The notes: a model not told the origin generated them from the letters alone. A stretch of 64,000 nucleotides of DNA from JAAXGX01 sp965221595 (GCA_965221595.1 OZ244900.1:2108001-2172000); one strand, 5' to 3'. Counted from the first letter of the stretch, positions 47,821 to 58,138 are shown. Numbers and translations are program-made.

Positions 47821-49321
47821 ACGGCGCGCCGGACGGCGGGCTGCTCCGCACGCGGCCGACGGCGCGCCGCCAGCCGGCGTACAGGCGGTCGCGTTCGGCC
47901 GGCAACATGTTCGGCTCGAAGAGGCGCTCACGGCGCCGCAGATGATGGAGCTGTGCCGGGTCTCGCCAGAACCCGACGCCGAGCCCGGCGAGCAGTGCCG
48001 CGCCCGTGGCGGTGGTATCCAGGATTGCGGGCCGGTCCACCGGCAGATCCAGGATGTCGGCCTGGAACTGCATGAGGAACCCGTTGGCGGCGGCGCCCCC
48101 GTCCACCCGCAGTTCGGTCGGCTCCACCCCACTCTCGCGCATCGCGTCGATGACGTCGCGCGTCTGGTAGGCGATGCTCTCCAGCGTGGCGCGGACCAGG
48201 TGCCGGCGGTCCGTGCCGCGGGTAAGGCCGACGATGGCGCCGCGCGCGTGCATATCCCAGTACGGCGCGGCCAGGCCGTTGAAGGCCGGCACGAAGTAGA
48301 CGCCGCCGGTGTCGGGAACCGAGGCGGCGAGTGCCTCGGTGTCCGCGGACCGGTCGATGATCCGCAGCTCGTCGCGCAACCACTGGACCGCCGCACCGGC
48401 CGTGAAGATGGCACCCTCGACGGCATAGGCGGGCTTGCCGGCCGCATTGCAGCAGATGGTGGTCAGCAGGCCGTGGCCCAGGATCGGGTGCCGTTGCCCG
48501 AGGTTGAGAACGACGAACGCCCCGGTTCCGTAGGTGGTCTTGGCGAGGCCGGGCTCCCAGCAGAGCTGTCCGTAGAGCGCGGCCTGCTGGTCGCCGGCCA
48601 ACCCGGCGACGGGGATGCCGGCCGCGAGGCCGTCGATGGCCGCCGTCTCGCCCAGCACGCCACAACTCGGTCGCACCGCGGGCAACATCGCCGGCGGCAC
48701 GCCGAACAGCTCGAGCAGGTCGGGGTCCCAGCACCGATCATGGATGTTGTAGAGCAGGGTGCGGCTGGCGTTGGTCGGATCGGTGGCGTGGACCCGGCCG
48801 CCGGTGAGCTGCCAGAGCAGCCAGCTGTCCACGGTACCGAACAGCAGCTCGCCGGTCTCCGCGCGTTTCCGCGCCTCCGGATGGCGCTCGAGCAGCCAGA
48901 CAATCTTCGAAGCGGAGAAGTACGGATCGAGGACAAGCCCGGTGCGCTCGCGGACGGCGGTCTCGGCGCCGGCCTGCCTGAAGCGCTCGCAGATGGCGGC
49001 GGTCTGGCGACTCTGCCACACGATGGCGGCATGCAGCGGCTCCCCCGTGCGCCCATCCCAGAGGAGTGTCGTCTCGCGCTGATTGGTGATGCCGATGGCC
49101 CGGACGTCCGCCGGCCCGCAACCGGCCGCCTGCAGCGCCTGCACCATGACCTCGCGGCCGGATGTCCACAGCTCGCGCGGATCCTGCTCCACCCAGCCGG
49201 GCTGCGGGTAGCGCTGACCCACCTCGGCGTAGCCGCGTCCGACGAGGGTACCGTCGGCGGTGAAGACCAGCGCCGTGCTGCCGGTGGTGCCCTGATCCAG
49301 GGCCAGGATGACGCCGTCCAC
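47807..49321 (-). CDS. glpK: Glycerol kinase
   Basis: This 504-residue FGGY kinase phosphorylates glycerol to glycerol-3-phosphate. It starts ILALDQGTTGSTALVF and shows GITNQRETTLLWDGRTGEP, IVWQSRQTA, GDQQAALYGQLCWEPGLAKTTYGTG, YFVPAFNGLAAPYWD and ELRVDGGAAANGFLMQFQADIL. The GTG at 49321 was chosen because it gives the normal N terminus; longer in-frame extensions run into the divergent peptidase gene. No glpD or glpF is nearby. Its last residues lie in the 40-bp repeat shared with purA. Confidence 0.95.
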   Translation of the reverse strand: MDGVILALDQGTTGSTALVFTADGTLVGRGYAEVGQRYPQPGWVEQDPRELWTSGREVMVQALQAAGCGPADVRAIGITNQRETTLLWDGRTGEPLHAAIVWQSRQTAAICERFRQAGAETAVRERTGLVLDPYFSASKIVWLLERHPEARKRAETGELLFGTVDSWLLWQLTGGRVHATDPTNASRTLLYNIHDRCWDPDLLELFGVPPAMLPAVRPSCGVLGETAAIDGLAAGIPVAGLAGDQQAALYGQLCWEPGLAKTTYGTGAFVVLNLGQRHPILGHGLLTTICCNAAGKPAYAVEGAIFTAGAAVQWLRDELRIIDRSADTEALAASVPDTGGVYFVPAFNGLAAPYWDMHARGAIVGLTRGTDRRHLVRATLESIAYQTRDVIDAMRESGVEPTELRVDGGAAANGFLMQFQADILDLPVDRPAILDTTATGAALLAGLGVGFWRDPAQLHHLRRRERLFEPNMLPAERDRLYAGWRRAVGRVRSSPPSGAPSADD

Positions 49322-49322
49322 T

Positions 49323-49339
49323 ATAATGCCGCGGACATG
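49323..49339 (+). promoter_or_regulatory. -10 element very close to the M2 peptidase start
   Basis: TATAAT (49323-49328) ends only 8 nt before the ATG at 49337, so a transcript starting from it would be leaderless or nearly so. No clear -35 is visible. The glpK GTG on the other strand is 15 bp away. Confidence 0.4.
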
Positions 49340-51160
49340 AGGGAACGGTCGGCGCACCGCATCGGTGGCTGGCTGCGCGGCGGCGCAGCGGCGGTGGTCG
49401 TGGGCGCTTGCGCCTGTGCGGGCGCGAGCGGTCCGACGGTGGAAGAAGCGGAAGCGTTCATCGCGCGGGCCGAGACGCGACTGCTCGACCTGTGGATCGA
49501 CGCCGGTCGGGCGGCGTGGGTCCAGAACAACTTTATCACCGACGACACGAACGCACTCGCGGCCGCAGCCAACACCGCGGTCATGGCGGCCACGACCGAG
49601 CTGGCCGCCGCCGCCGCCCGCTTCGATGCACTGGATCTGCCGCTCGAGATGGAGCGCAAGCTGCTTCGCCTCAAGACATCGCTCGCTGCCGTCGCCCCCT
49701 CCGACCCGGCCCTGCAGCGCGAACTCGCGCGCATCATGACCGAGATGGAGAGCATGTACGGTCGGGGCGAGTACTGTCCGCCGGGCGGAGGCGAGTGCCT
49801 GGATCTGCCCACCATGGAGCGCATGTTCGCCTCCGTGCGGGACACCGACGAGCTGCTCGGGATATGGGCCGGCTGGCGCGCAGTGGCGCCGCCGATGCGC
49901 GCCCTGTACGAGCGGTTCGTCGAGCTGTCGAATGCCGGCGCCCGGGAGCTCGGGTTTGCCGACGTGGGCGACATGTGGCGATCCGGCTATGACATGTCGC
50001 CCGACGATTTCCGGGCCGAACTCGAGCGGCTGTGGCAGCAGGTGCGGCCGCTCTACGAGGCGCTGCACTGCCACGTGCGGGCCCGGCTGGGCGACGAGTT
50101 CGGCACGGCGGTGGTGCCGCAGGACGCGCCGATCCGGGCGCATCTGCTCGGCAACATGTGGGGCCAGAACTGGCAGAACCTCTACGAGAGCGTCGGCCCC
50201 GCAGGGTCCAGCGGCAGCTACGACCTGACGCGGCTCCTCGAGCGCGCCCGGGTCGACGAGCGGGAGATGGTGCGCTACGGGGAGCGCTTCTTCAGCTCAC
50301 TCGGATTCGAGCCCCTGCCCGCCACGTTCTGGGAGCGCTCGCTGTTCGTCAAGCCGGCCGACCGCGACGTCGTATGCCACGCCAGCGCCTGGAACCTCGA
50401 CTTCGAATCGGACGTGCGCATCAAGATGTGCATCGGTGTCAACGACGAGGACTTCGTCACGATTCATCACGAACTGGGTCACAACTACTATCAGCGGGCC
50501 TACCAGGGTCAGGCGCCGCTCTTCCGCGACAGCGCGAACGACGGCTTCCACGAAGGGTTGGGCGACACAGTCGCCCTGTCGATCACACCCGCGTATCTCG
50601 TGCGGGTCGGTCTGCTCGACAGGGTCCCCGATGCCGACAGCGACATCGGCCTGCTGCTGCTGCGGGCCCTCGACAAGGTGGCCTTCCTGCCGTTCGGGCT
50701 GCTGGTGGACCAATGGCGCTGGCAGGTCTTCTCCGGGGAGATCCCGCCTGCAGCCTACAACACGGCCTGGTGGGAGCTGCGCGAGCGCTATCAGGGAGTG
50801 CGCCCCGCGCTGCCGCGCAGCGAGGAAGCCTTCGATCCGGGCGCCAAGTTCCACGTGCCGGCCAACACGCCCTACACACGCTACTTCCTGGCCCAGATCC
50901 TGCAGTTTCAGTTCCACCGCGGCCTGTGCGAGGCGGCCGGCGTGGAGGGCCCGCTGCACCGCTGCTCCATCTTCGAAAGCGCGGCGGCCGGGCGCCGGCT
51001 GCGCGCGATGATGGAGATGGGCGCCAGCCGGCCCTGGCCGGACGCGCTGGAGGCGATTGCCGGCACACGGGAAATGGACGCCACCGCCATCCTCGACTAC
51101 TTTGCCCCGCTCGCAGCCTGGCTGGAGGAGCAGAATGCCGGCCGAACCTGCGGCTGGTGA
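49337..51160 (+). CDS. Peptidyl-dipeptidase A (M2 / ACE-like metallopeptidase), lipoprotein-like
   Basis: This 607-residue zinc peptidase of the angiotensin-converting-enzyme family has HEXXH (HHELGHNYYQ) near residue 377 and the downstream Glu in NDGFHEGLGDTVALS. A signal region ending in a lipobox-like GACACAG lies near residue 25, and LGNMWGQNWQNLYE is typical of M2 proteins. It would remove C-terminal dipeptides in the periplasm. The start at 49337 gives the signal peptide; much longer in-frame extensions (back to 46709) overlie other genes and are not real. Bacterial M2 enzymes are common in Acidobacteriota. Confidence 0.92.
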   Translation: MRERSAHRIGGWLRGGAAAVVVGACACAGASGPTVEEAEAFIARAETRLLDLWIDAGRAAWVQNNFITDDTNALAAAANTAVMAATTELAAAAARFDALDLPLEMERKLLRLKTSLAAVAPSDPALQRELARIMTEMESMYGRGEYCPPGGGECLDLPTMERMFASVRDTDELLGIWAGWRAVAPPMRALYERFVELSNAGARELGFADVGDMWRSGYDMSPDDFRAELERLWQQVRPLYEALHCHVRARLGDEFGTAVVPQDAPIRAHLLGNMWGQNWQNLYESVGPAGSSGSYDLTRLLERARVDEREMVRYGERFFSSLGFEPLPATFWERSLFVKPADRDVVCHASAWNLDFESDVRIKMCIGVNDEDFVTIHHELGHNYYQRAYQGQAPLFRDSANDGFHEGLGDTVALSITPAYLVRVGLLDRVPDADSDIGLLLLRALDKVAFLPFGLLVDQWRWQVFSGEIPPAAYNTAWWELRERYQGVRPALPRSEEAFDPGAKFHVPANTPYTRYFLAQILQFQFHRGLCEAAGVEGPLHRCSIFESAAAGRRLRAMMEMGASRPWPDALEAIAGTREMDATAILDYFAPLAAWLEEQNAGRTCGW

Positions 51161-51178
51161 GCCGCCGCCCGCTGCGCG

Positions 51179-51571
51179 TCAGGTCGCGCCGAGGTAGTCG
51201 GCGTCGCTGACCTTCGCCAGCCAGGTGGTGGCGGCCTCGATGTTCAGCGCCACGTGCGTCATCGGCGCGTCCGGCGACGCGCCGTGCCAGTGCTTCTCGC
51301 CGGGCTCGATGCAGACCACGCCGCCGGCTGCCACCTCCTGCACCGCCTCATCTTCCCGCTGCAGCCTGCAGCGGCCCTCGACGACCAGCAGGAGCTGGGG
51401 CCCGCTGTGGATGTGCCACGCCGTGCGCGCGCCCGGCTGGAACGTGACGCGGTACGCGTTGACGGCCGGCGACCCGCACACGGCGTCCATGCGCGCCATG
51501 ACGGCATCACCGGTGAAGTTCGCCGGGTCGGCCGGCCGCGGCGGGTGCGCGGCCGGGTGGAACAGCCTCAC
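51179..51571 (-). CDS. Cupin-domain protein
   Basis: This 130-residue single cupin has motif 1 around TAWHIHSGPQLLLVVEG (two His, with the usual Glu apparently replaced) and motif 2 VCIEPGEKHWHGA (His). It is a small metal-binding beta-barrel, perhaps a sensor or a dioxygenase-like enzyme; its substrate is not predictable. The GTG at 51571 overlaps the stop of the lactate permease gene (GTGA), so the two are co-translated. An accessory role in lactate or related carboxylate metabolism is inferred from that. Confidence 0.8.
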   Translation of the reverse strand: MRLFHPAAHPPRPADPANFTGDAVMARMDAVCGSPAVNAYRVTFQPGARTAWHIHSGPQLLLVVEGRCRLQREDEAVQEVAAGGVVCIEPGEKHWHGASPDAPMTHVALNIEAATTWLAKVSDADYLGAT

Positions 51572-53355
51572 GGCTGGCCCGCCTGTAGCGGGCGGTCGCC
51601 GTAGCGCCCGATGAGCCAGGCGGCACCGGCGCCGATGGCCACGACCAGCACCGAGCCCGCGTTGATCCATCCGGCCTGGGTGTACAGCACGAGGAAGTAG
51701 CCGACCGAGCCGGGCAGCAGCGCGTAGTAGACGAACGGCAGTATCGTCATGCGGATGACTGCGCCCTCCTTGCCGAGCAGCCCGACCACGGCCGAGGCGG
51801 CCACCACGTTGTGCACGCAGATCATGTTGCCCGCAGCGCCCCCGACCGCCTGCAGGGCGACAATCCAGGTCGGATCGACTGCGATGCGCTCGCCCATCTC
51901 GAACTGAAACAGCGAGAACATCATGTTGCTGACGGTGTTGCTGCCGGCCACCGCCGCACCGATGCCGCCGATGAACGGAGCGAAGAGCGGCCACGCCGTG
52001 CCGGCCAGCGCCGCCACGCCGTCCGCCAGGGCGATAGGCATGCGCTCGAAGCCGGCGCCGCCGCCGCCGCTGTTGATGAACACCTGCACCATCGGCACGG
52101 TGAAGAGCAGAGCCACCGAGGCGGCGGCCGTGACGCGCAGCGACGAAGTCCACGACTGGCGGTACGCCGCGATCGGAATCCGGTGCATGCGCCACGTGGC
52201 GAGCGAGGCCACGATGAAAACGGTGCCCGGCAGGAACAGCGGCTGCACGCTGGCCGAGACGTCCGTGCCGAAGATGTTGGGCCAGCTCACGGTCCACGCC
52301 TGGAGCCAGCCGCCGAACGGCAACTCGCGCAGGCGGGTCAGCAACAGCAACGCCGCCACCAGCACGTACGGCGACCAGGCCTTGGCGAGGCTCATCGAGC
52401 CGCTCTCGGGCGCGACATCGCGGGGCTGGACGGAGCCGGTCCAATCGGCCGGCCATTTCTCCCGCTGGTCGAACTCCCAGCACTCGTTCGGCCCCGGCAT
52501 CAGGAATCCGGCGCGCGCCGCCGTCACGACGATGGTCAGGCCTGCCAGGCTTCCCAACAGCGCCGGGAACTCCGGGCCCAGAAGGTAGGCCGCGGCCACG
52601 TAGGGCAGCGTCATCGCGAGCGCTGCGAAGAGCGCGAACTTCCAGACCTGCAGCCCCTCGGCCAGTGAGCGGTTGGCGCCGAAGAAGCGGGTCATGGCCG
52701 AGACCAGGATCAGCGGCACCAGCGTGCCGGCCACCGCGTGGAGAACCGCCACGCGCAGGCCGATGAGCGCCAGGAACGAACTCCAGTCGGCAAAGCCGCG
52801 CTGCAGCGCGTACTCCGCGATGGCCGGGTCGGCCGACAGCCCGGTGTTCACGCCGACCAGTATCGGCGTGCCGGCGGCGCCGAAGCTGACCGGCGTGCTC
52901 TGGATGATCATGCCGGCCACCACGGCGGCCATGCCGGGGAAGCCGAGACCGACCAGCAGCGGGACAGCCACCGCGGCGGGCGTGCCGAAGCCGGCCGAGC
53001 CCTCGATGAACGAGCCGAACAGCCAGGCGATGATGATTACCTGCACCCGCCGGTCGGGCGTGATATCCGTAAAGCCCTGCCGGATGGTCTTCAGGGCGCC
53101 GCCTTCCTGCAGCGTGTTCAGCAGCAGGATGGCGCCAAAGATGATGTACAGGACGGTGAGCGCAACCACCAGGCCGTTGATCGACGCGGCCGCGACCTGT
53201 ACGACGGGGACCTGCCACACGACGAGCGCCAGCACGATGGCGACGCCGTACGACAGCGGCATCGCCCGGCGGGCCGGCCAGCGCAGCCCGACCAGGAAGA
53301 CGGCGACGGTGATGATCGGCAGCAACGACAGGATGGACAGCGTTGCGATGTTCAT
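51568..53355 (-). CDS. lctP: L-lactate permease family transporter
   Basis: This 595-residue polytopic protein of the LctP family has FGSFIEGSAGFGTPAAVAVPLLVGLGFP, IQSTPVSFGAAGTPILVGV, FGANRSLAEG and the late GGIGAAVAGSNTVSNMMFSLFQF and GNMICVHNVVAASAVVG signatures. It takes up lactate/glycolate with protons. The ATG at 53355 was chosen; an ATG four codons upstream is possible. It is followed without a gap by a cupin gene. No lactate dehydrogenase gene is visible here. Confidence 0.94.
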   Translation of the reverse strand: MNIATLSILSLLPIITVAVFLVGLRWPARRAMPLSYGVAIVLALVVWQVPVVQVAAASINGLVVALTVLYIIFGAILLLNTLQEGGALKTIRQGFTDITPDRRVQVIIIAWLFGSFIEGSAGFGTPAAVAVPLLVGLGFPGMAAVVAGMIIQSTPVSFGAAGTPILVGVNTGLSADPAIAEYALQRGFADWSSFLALIGLRVAVLHAVAGTLVPLILVSAMTRFFGANRSLAEGLQVWKFALFAALAMTLPYVAAAYLLGPEFPALLGSLAGLTIVVTAARAGFLMPGPNECWEFDQREKWPADWTGSVQPRDVAPESGSMSLAKAWSPYVLVAALLLLTRLRELPFGGWLQAWTVSWPNIFGTDVSASVQPLFLPGTVFIVASLATWRMHRIPIAAYRQSWTSSLRVTAAASVALLFTVPMVQVFINSGGGGAGFERMPIALADGVAALAGTAWPLFAPFIGGIGAAVAGSNTVSNMMFSLFQFEMGERIAVDPTWIVALQAVGGAAGNMICVHNVVAASAVVGLLGKEGAVIRMTILPFVYYALLPGSVGYFLVLYTQAGWINAGSVLVVAIGAGAAWLIGRYGDRPLQAGQP

Positions 53356-53431
53356 GGCGGGCGCCATTCTACCGCAAGGCGCGCACAGCCGCCGCGCAGC
53401 GCGGGCCGCACGGCCGACGAGCACCCCGACC

Positions 53432-54739
<1,308 letters not shown>

Positions 54740-54838
54740 GTCTGCCTGCTGTCCAAACAGCCGATGATAGCAGAACCGCACTCCTGGGCGGTCGGTGCTC
54801 GCGGGGCGAGCGAGCCGGCGAACCCGCCAAAAAAGGGA

Positions 54839-54867
54839 TTGACACCTCTTCGCCGTTTCCTTAACCT
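54839..54867 (+). promoter_or_regulatory. Promoter of the orphan ATPase gene
   Basis: TTGACA (54839-54844), 17 bp, then TAACCT (54862-54867), about 50 nt before the GTG start at 54915. The -35 is a perfect consensus. Confidence 0.55.
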
Positions 54868-54914
54868 TCGGCGTCGCACGCACACCACGCACCGTCACCG
54901 CGACTACGCGCACC

Positions 54915-56072
54915 GTGGTTCCGGAACGCCCCGCCATCGAACGCAGGATTCTGGCTGCCTGCGATGCGACACCGCCCCGCATTCCCGTGCTCGTCGGCGG
55001 GTGCGGCAGCGGGCGCACGTCGCTCCTGCTACGCATCGCGGCCCGCACGGAACCTGGCCGCAGCCAGTACATCGACGCCGAGCGGGCGGCGTCGACGCCC
55101 GAGGAATTCTGGGCCGCGATCGCTGCCGCCAGCCCGCACGTGGCGCCGGCAGCGGTCGATCCGCCGCGGGCGCGCGGCTCGACCCGGGTCGCCTTCGACG
55201 GACTGCTGGCGTTCTTCGAGCATGCGCGCGCCCAGGACGGCACCACGCCGACCTTCTTGATCGACGGCCTGCTGGAGTTCCGCACGTTCGAGAACTTTCC
55301 GGGACTGCGCGACGCCCTGCATGAGACCGTCGCCGCGCTCACGCGCAGCGCCAACAGGTTCGTATTGGCCACGCGCTACGCCAACCGGGCGCGCCGCCTG
55401 CTGAGCGGGGCAGGCGACCGGATCGAGGTGATCGACCTGCCGCCGCTGTCGCTCGCGGAGACCGCGGCCACGTTGCTGCAGATCGGCGCCGTCCGCGATC
55501 GCCGTGACCACACCGAGCTCGCTCGGCTGCTCCACGCGCTGGCGGACGGCCGGCCGGCCTACGTGCGGGCGCTGGCCGCGGCGTTGGACGCAACGGACGG
55601 CGGCAGCGATCCCGTGGCGGCGCTGGCAGCCCAGATGGCGGTTGGCGCGCCGTTGTCTCTTCTGTGCCGCCTGTCCTACGAGGCCCGCCTCGGCCGCGCG
55701 CGCGGCTACGGGGCGCTGAAGGCCGTTCTCCACGTGCTGGCGGACGAGGAGCCGCTGACGCTGACGGAGATTGCGCGCGGGTTGAGCCGCACGCCCGGGT
55801 CGACCAGGGACTATCTGCTCTGGCTCGAGGACGTCGATCTGGTGCAGGTAGACAAGAAACGCTACAGCTTCCGCGATCCGCTGCTGCGGTTGTGGGTCCG
55901 CCTCCACAGTCGTCCCGTGCCGCCCGACCGGGCCGACCTGCTTCGCGAGGCGCAGGAGTACGCGGTGTCCCGACTCCCCTTCATGGAGGACGCGGCGCTC
56001 GCCGACCCGCTCTTCCCCGCGCGTCCGCCGGCCCGCAGCCAGCGCGACTGGAGCATCATCGAGATCGACTGA
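54915..56072 (+). CDS. P-loop ATPase with C-terminal winged-helix-like region
   Basis: This 385-residue protein has a Walker A-like VLVGGCGSGRTSLLLRIA (Arg in place of the usual Lys: GSGRTS), a hydrophobic strand ending in Asp (TFLIDGLLEF) as Walker B, and ANRFVLATRYANRARRLL as a sensor-1-like strand. It ends in a helical region plus a winged-helix-like segment (LTLTEIARGLSRTPGSTRDYLLWLEDVDLV, KRYSFRDPLLRLWV). This layout resembles archaeal-type ATPases (AAA domain plus wHTH), some of which are regulators or toxin-like. Its function is unknown. It has its own promoter and overlaps rnc tail to tail by 17 bp. Confidence 0.7.
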   Translation: MVPERPAIERRILAACDATPPRIPVLVGGCGSGRTSLLLRIAARTEPGRSQYIDAERAASTPEEFWAAIAAASPHVAPAAVDPPRARGSTRVAFDGLLAFFEHARAQDGTTPTFLIDGLLEFRTFENFPGLRDALHETVAALTRSANRFVLATRYANRARRLLSGAGDRIEVIDLPPLSLAETAATLLQIGAVRDRRDHTELARLLHALADGRPAYVRALAAALDATDGGSDPVAALAAQMAVGAPLSLLCRLSYEARLGRARGYGALKAVLHVLADEEPLTLTEIARGLSRTPGSTRDYLLWLEDVDLVQVDKKRYSFRDPLLRLWVRLHSRPVPPDRADLLREAQEYAVSRLPFMEDAALADPLFPARPPARSQRDWSIIEID

Positions 56073-56832
56073 CGAGCCGCCGCAGGGCCTCGGCCGCTGC
56101 CATCTGCTGGGCTTCCTTCTTGCTGCGCCCCTCTGCGCGCGCCACCGCTTCGTCGCCGACATGCACGTCGACCACGAAGACCTTCCGATGGTCTGGACCA
56201 TGCGTCGCAGCCACCGTGTACTGGGGAAGGGGCCGGCCGCGCGCCTGCAGCCACTCCTGGAACGACGACTTGTGGTCGTCGACGAGGCCGGAGACCTGCT
56301 GCCCGGCGCGCAGCTGGGCCAGCGCCCGTCGGAAGTGGCGCTCGATGAAATCGTCGGCCGCCGCGAGACCCCCGTCGAGGTAGATGGCGGCCACGACGGC
56401 TTCGAACGCATCGGCAAGCAGAGACGGTTTTCGTCTCCCACCGCTCTTCTCCTCGCCGCGTCCGAGGAGCAGATCGTCGCCGAGACCCAGTTCCTCGCCC
56501 AGCCTGGCCAGCGACGGGGCCGAGACGAGCAACGACTTGGCCTTCGACTTGCGGCCCTCGTCGTAGTCGGGAAACTCGCGGAACAGGCGGTCCGCAATCA
56601 CGAGGCCGAGCACGGCGTCGCCGAGGAACTCGAGCGACTCGTTGTCGGCCGCGACCGCCGCGGTGTCCTCGTGCACCCGGGACCGATGCGTCAGTGCCTG
56701 GTCCAGCAGGCCGCGATCACGGAAACTGTAGCCGAGCCGCGTCTCCAACGTCGCAGCGCCGGCGTCGTTCCGAAAATCACGGACCGCGCGCCAGCCCGCG
56801 GCCACGATCTCGCCGACCTTGCGTACACTCAT
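56056..56832 (-). CDS. rnc: Ribonuclease III
   Basis: This 258-residue dsRNA endonuclease has the signature NESLEFLGDAVLG near residues 64-76, LTHRSRVHED, DAFEAVVAAIYLDGG, and a C-terminal dsRNA-binding domain (DHKSSFQEWLQARGRPLPQYTV; SKKEAQQMAAAEALRRL). It processes rRNA precursors and structured transcripts. It carries a longer N-terminal leader (~25 residues) than E. coli Rnc. It is convergent with the ATPase gene. Confidence 0.95.
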   Translation of the reverse strand: MSVRKVGEIVAAGWRAVRDFRNDAGAATLETRLGYSFRDRGLLDQALTHRSRVHEDTAAVAADNESLEFLGDAVLGLVIADRLFREFPDYDEGRKSKAKSLLVSAPSLARLGEELGLGDDLLLGRGEEKSGGRRKPSLLADAFEAVVAAIYLDGGLAAADDFIERHFRRALAQLRAGQQVSGLVDDHKSSFQEWLQARGRPLPQYTVAATHGPDHRKVFVVDVHVGDEAVARAEGRSKKEAQQMAAAEALRRLVSRSR

Positions 56833-56844
56833 AACGAGGTTGCC

Positions 56845-57444
56845 TTGCCGAGATCGATCCTTGCCGCCCCGCGCCGTCTCTACGATTGGACGCTCCGGTG
56901 GGCCGACACCCCCCAGGCGCTCAACGCGTTGTTCCTGGTCGCGCTGACGGAGTCGTCGTTCTTTCCGATTCCCCCCGACGTTCTGCTCATCGCGATCGTC
57001 GCCGCAAGGCCCGCCGGCTGGCTGCGGGCCGCCGCGTACTGCGTCAGCGGCTCATTCATCGGGGCTGCGATCGGCTACGCCATCGGCGCGGGGCTCATGA
57101 CCGCTATCGGCGATCCGATTATCGCCTTCTACGGTGCGCATCACCACTGGGACCGCTTCGTGACCCTGGCCGACAGGTGGGGCAGCTGGTTTCTGGCGGC
57201 GGCGGCGTTCACGCCCATTCCGTTCAAGGTGGCCACGATCGCCGCTGGCGCGACCGCGATGCCGTTTCTGCCGTTCCTGGCCATCAGCCTCATCGGGCGC
57301 GCGGCCCGCTTCTTCCTCGTTGCAGCGATCCTGCGGGTTTTCGGCGCGCCGATCCGCCGATTGCTGGAGCGGCACTTCGACGTCGCGTCGATTCTCTTTC
57401 TGCTGCTGCTGGTGGGCGGATTCCTGGTGCTGCGCCTGCTGTAG
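56845..57444 (+). CDS. DedA/YqaA-family membrane protein
   Basis: This 199-residue membrane protein has about four to five hydrophobic segments and the SNARE-associated/VTT pattern: LTESSFFPIPPDVLLIAIV, then AAAFTPIPFKVATIAAGATAMPFLPFLAISLIGRAARFFL, near the family's conserved FxP-P-G/R motif. DedA-like proteins are linked to lipid (undecaprenyl phosphate) flipping. The TTG at 56845 is supported by AACGAGG just upstream; no ATG gives the family N terminus. It is divergent from rnc. Confidence 0.85.
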   Translation: MPRSILAAPRRLYDWTLRWADTPQALNALFLVALTESSFFPIPPDVLLIAIVAARPAGWLRAAAYCVSGSFIGAAIGYAIGAGLMTAIGDPIIAFYGAHHHWDRFVTLADRWGSWFLAAAAFTPIPFKVATIAAGATAMPFLPFLAISLIGRAARFFLVAAILRVFGAPIRRLLERHFDVASILFLLLLVGGFLVLRLL

Positions 57445-57471
57445 CACCAGACAGACTGCCGCCGCGGTTTG

Positions 57472-57603
57472 CCGGCAGCCCGAGGCAAAGTCCCCGCGGC
57501 ATTCGACAGGCGCTGCATCCCGCCTGACTGGGTTGTCGCGCCTTGCCAGGCGGGCGCCGCGCCCGGCTCGGGTGCGCCGCGGGGTTTCACGACGGGCTGC
57601 TAG
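57472..57603. repeat. Dispersed intergenic repeat, copy 2 (132 bp, internally deleted)
   Basis: It starts CCGGCAGCCCG and ends GGGGTTTCACGACGGGCTGCTAG, and shares the CAAAGTCCCCGCGGCATTCG and TCGCGCCTTGCCAGGCGGGC segments with the other copies. About 33 bp present in copies 1 and 3 are missing from its middle. The terminal CTAG (57600-57603) contains the TAG stop of cutA on the minus strand. It lies between the convergent DedA-like and cutA genes. Confidence 0.8.
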
Positions 57604-57950
57604 AGTTCGCGCCCGGCCCCGGTCGCAAACGCCGTGGACGCACGGATCCAATCGAGGTAATCCCGGCTGCCGCCGACGATCGGCAGGACGAGAATCTCCG
57701 GCACGTCATACGGATGGAGCTGGCGAATGCGCCCGACGAGGGGCTCCACCCGCTCCCGCGTCGTCTTGACGAGCAGCTGCTGCTCGGTTTCCGTCTCGAC
57801 GCCGTCGCGCCAGCGATAGACCGAGCGCACGCCCGGCAGCGTGCTGACGCAGGCCGCCAGGCGTTCCTCGACCAGGGTTCGCCCGAAAGCCGCGGCGTCG
57901 GCGCTCGCCGGCAACGTCGTGCAGACAACCACGCAACCCGTGTCGGTCAC
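57600..57950 (-). CDS. cutA: CutA1-family divalent-cation tolerance protein
   Basis: This 116-residue trimeric protein resembles PII-like folds: VVVCTTLPASADAAAFGRTLVEERLAACVSTLPGVRSVYRW, EQQLLVKTTRERVEPLVGRIRQLHPYDVPEILVLPI and YLDWI are the family landmarks. Its role is unclear; it has been linked to copper tolerance. The GTG at 57950 was chosen over an in-frame start 25 codons upstream because it gives the standard N terminus. Its stop codon is formed by the repeat end. Confidence 0.93.
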   Translation of the reverse strand: MTDTGCVVVCTTLPASADAAAFGRTLVEERLAACVSTLPGVRSVYRWRDGVETETEQQLLVKTTRERVEPLVGRIRQLHPYDVPEILVLPIVGGSRDYLDWIRASTAFATGAGREL

Positions 57951-58004
57951 CGCCTGCCCTCCGCACGGTCGGCCGGCCGCGACGCGCGATCGCGCAGCTT
58001 GCCA

Positions 58005-58033
58005 TTGACCGCGTGCGGACGGCATGTTAACAT
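58005..58033 (+). promoter_or_regulatory. Promoter of the initiator tRNA gene
   Basis: TTGACC (58005-58010), 17 bp, then TAACAT (58028-58033), with tRNA transcription expected near 58040. A TACAAT (58040-58045) is another possible -10. Confidence 0.5.
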
Positions 58034-58049
58034 CACTGCTACAATTCGA

Positions 58050-58126
<77 letters not shown>

Positions 58127-58138
58127 TCCCCCCTCTTC

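Noticed and set aside
46709..51160. A 1483-codon open frame covering the MBL gene, glpK and the M2 peptidase
   Set aside because: Only the part from 49337 shows protein-family features; the upstream part is an unbroken shadow frame caused by high GC.
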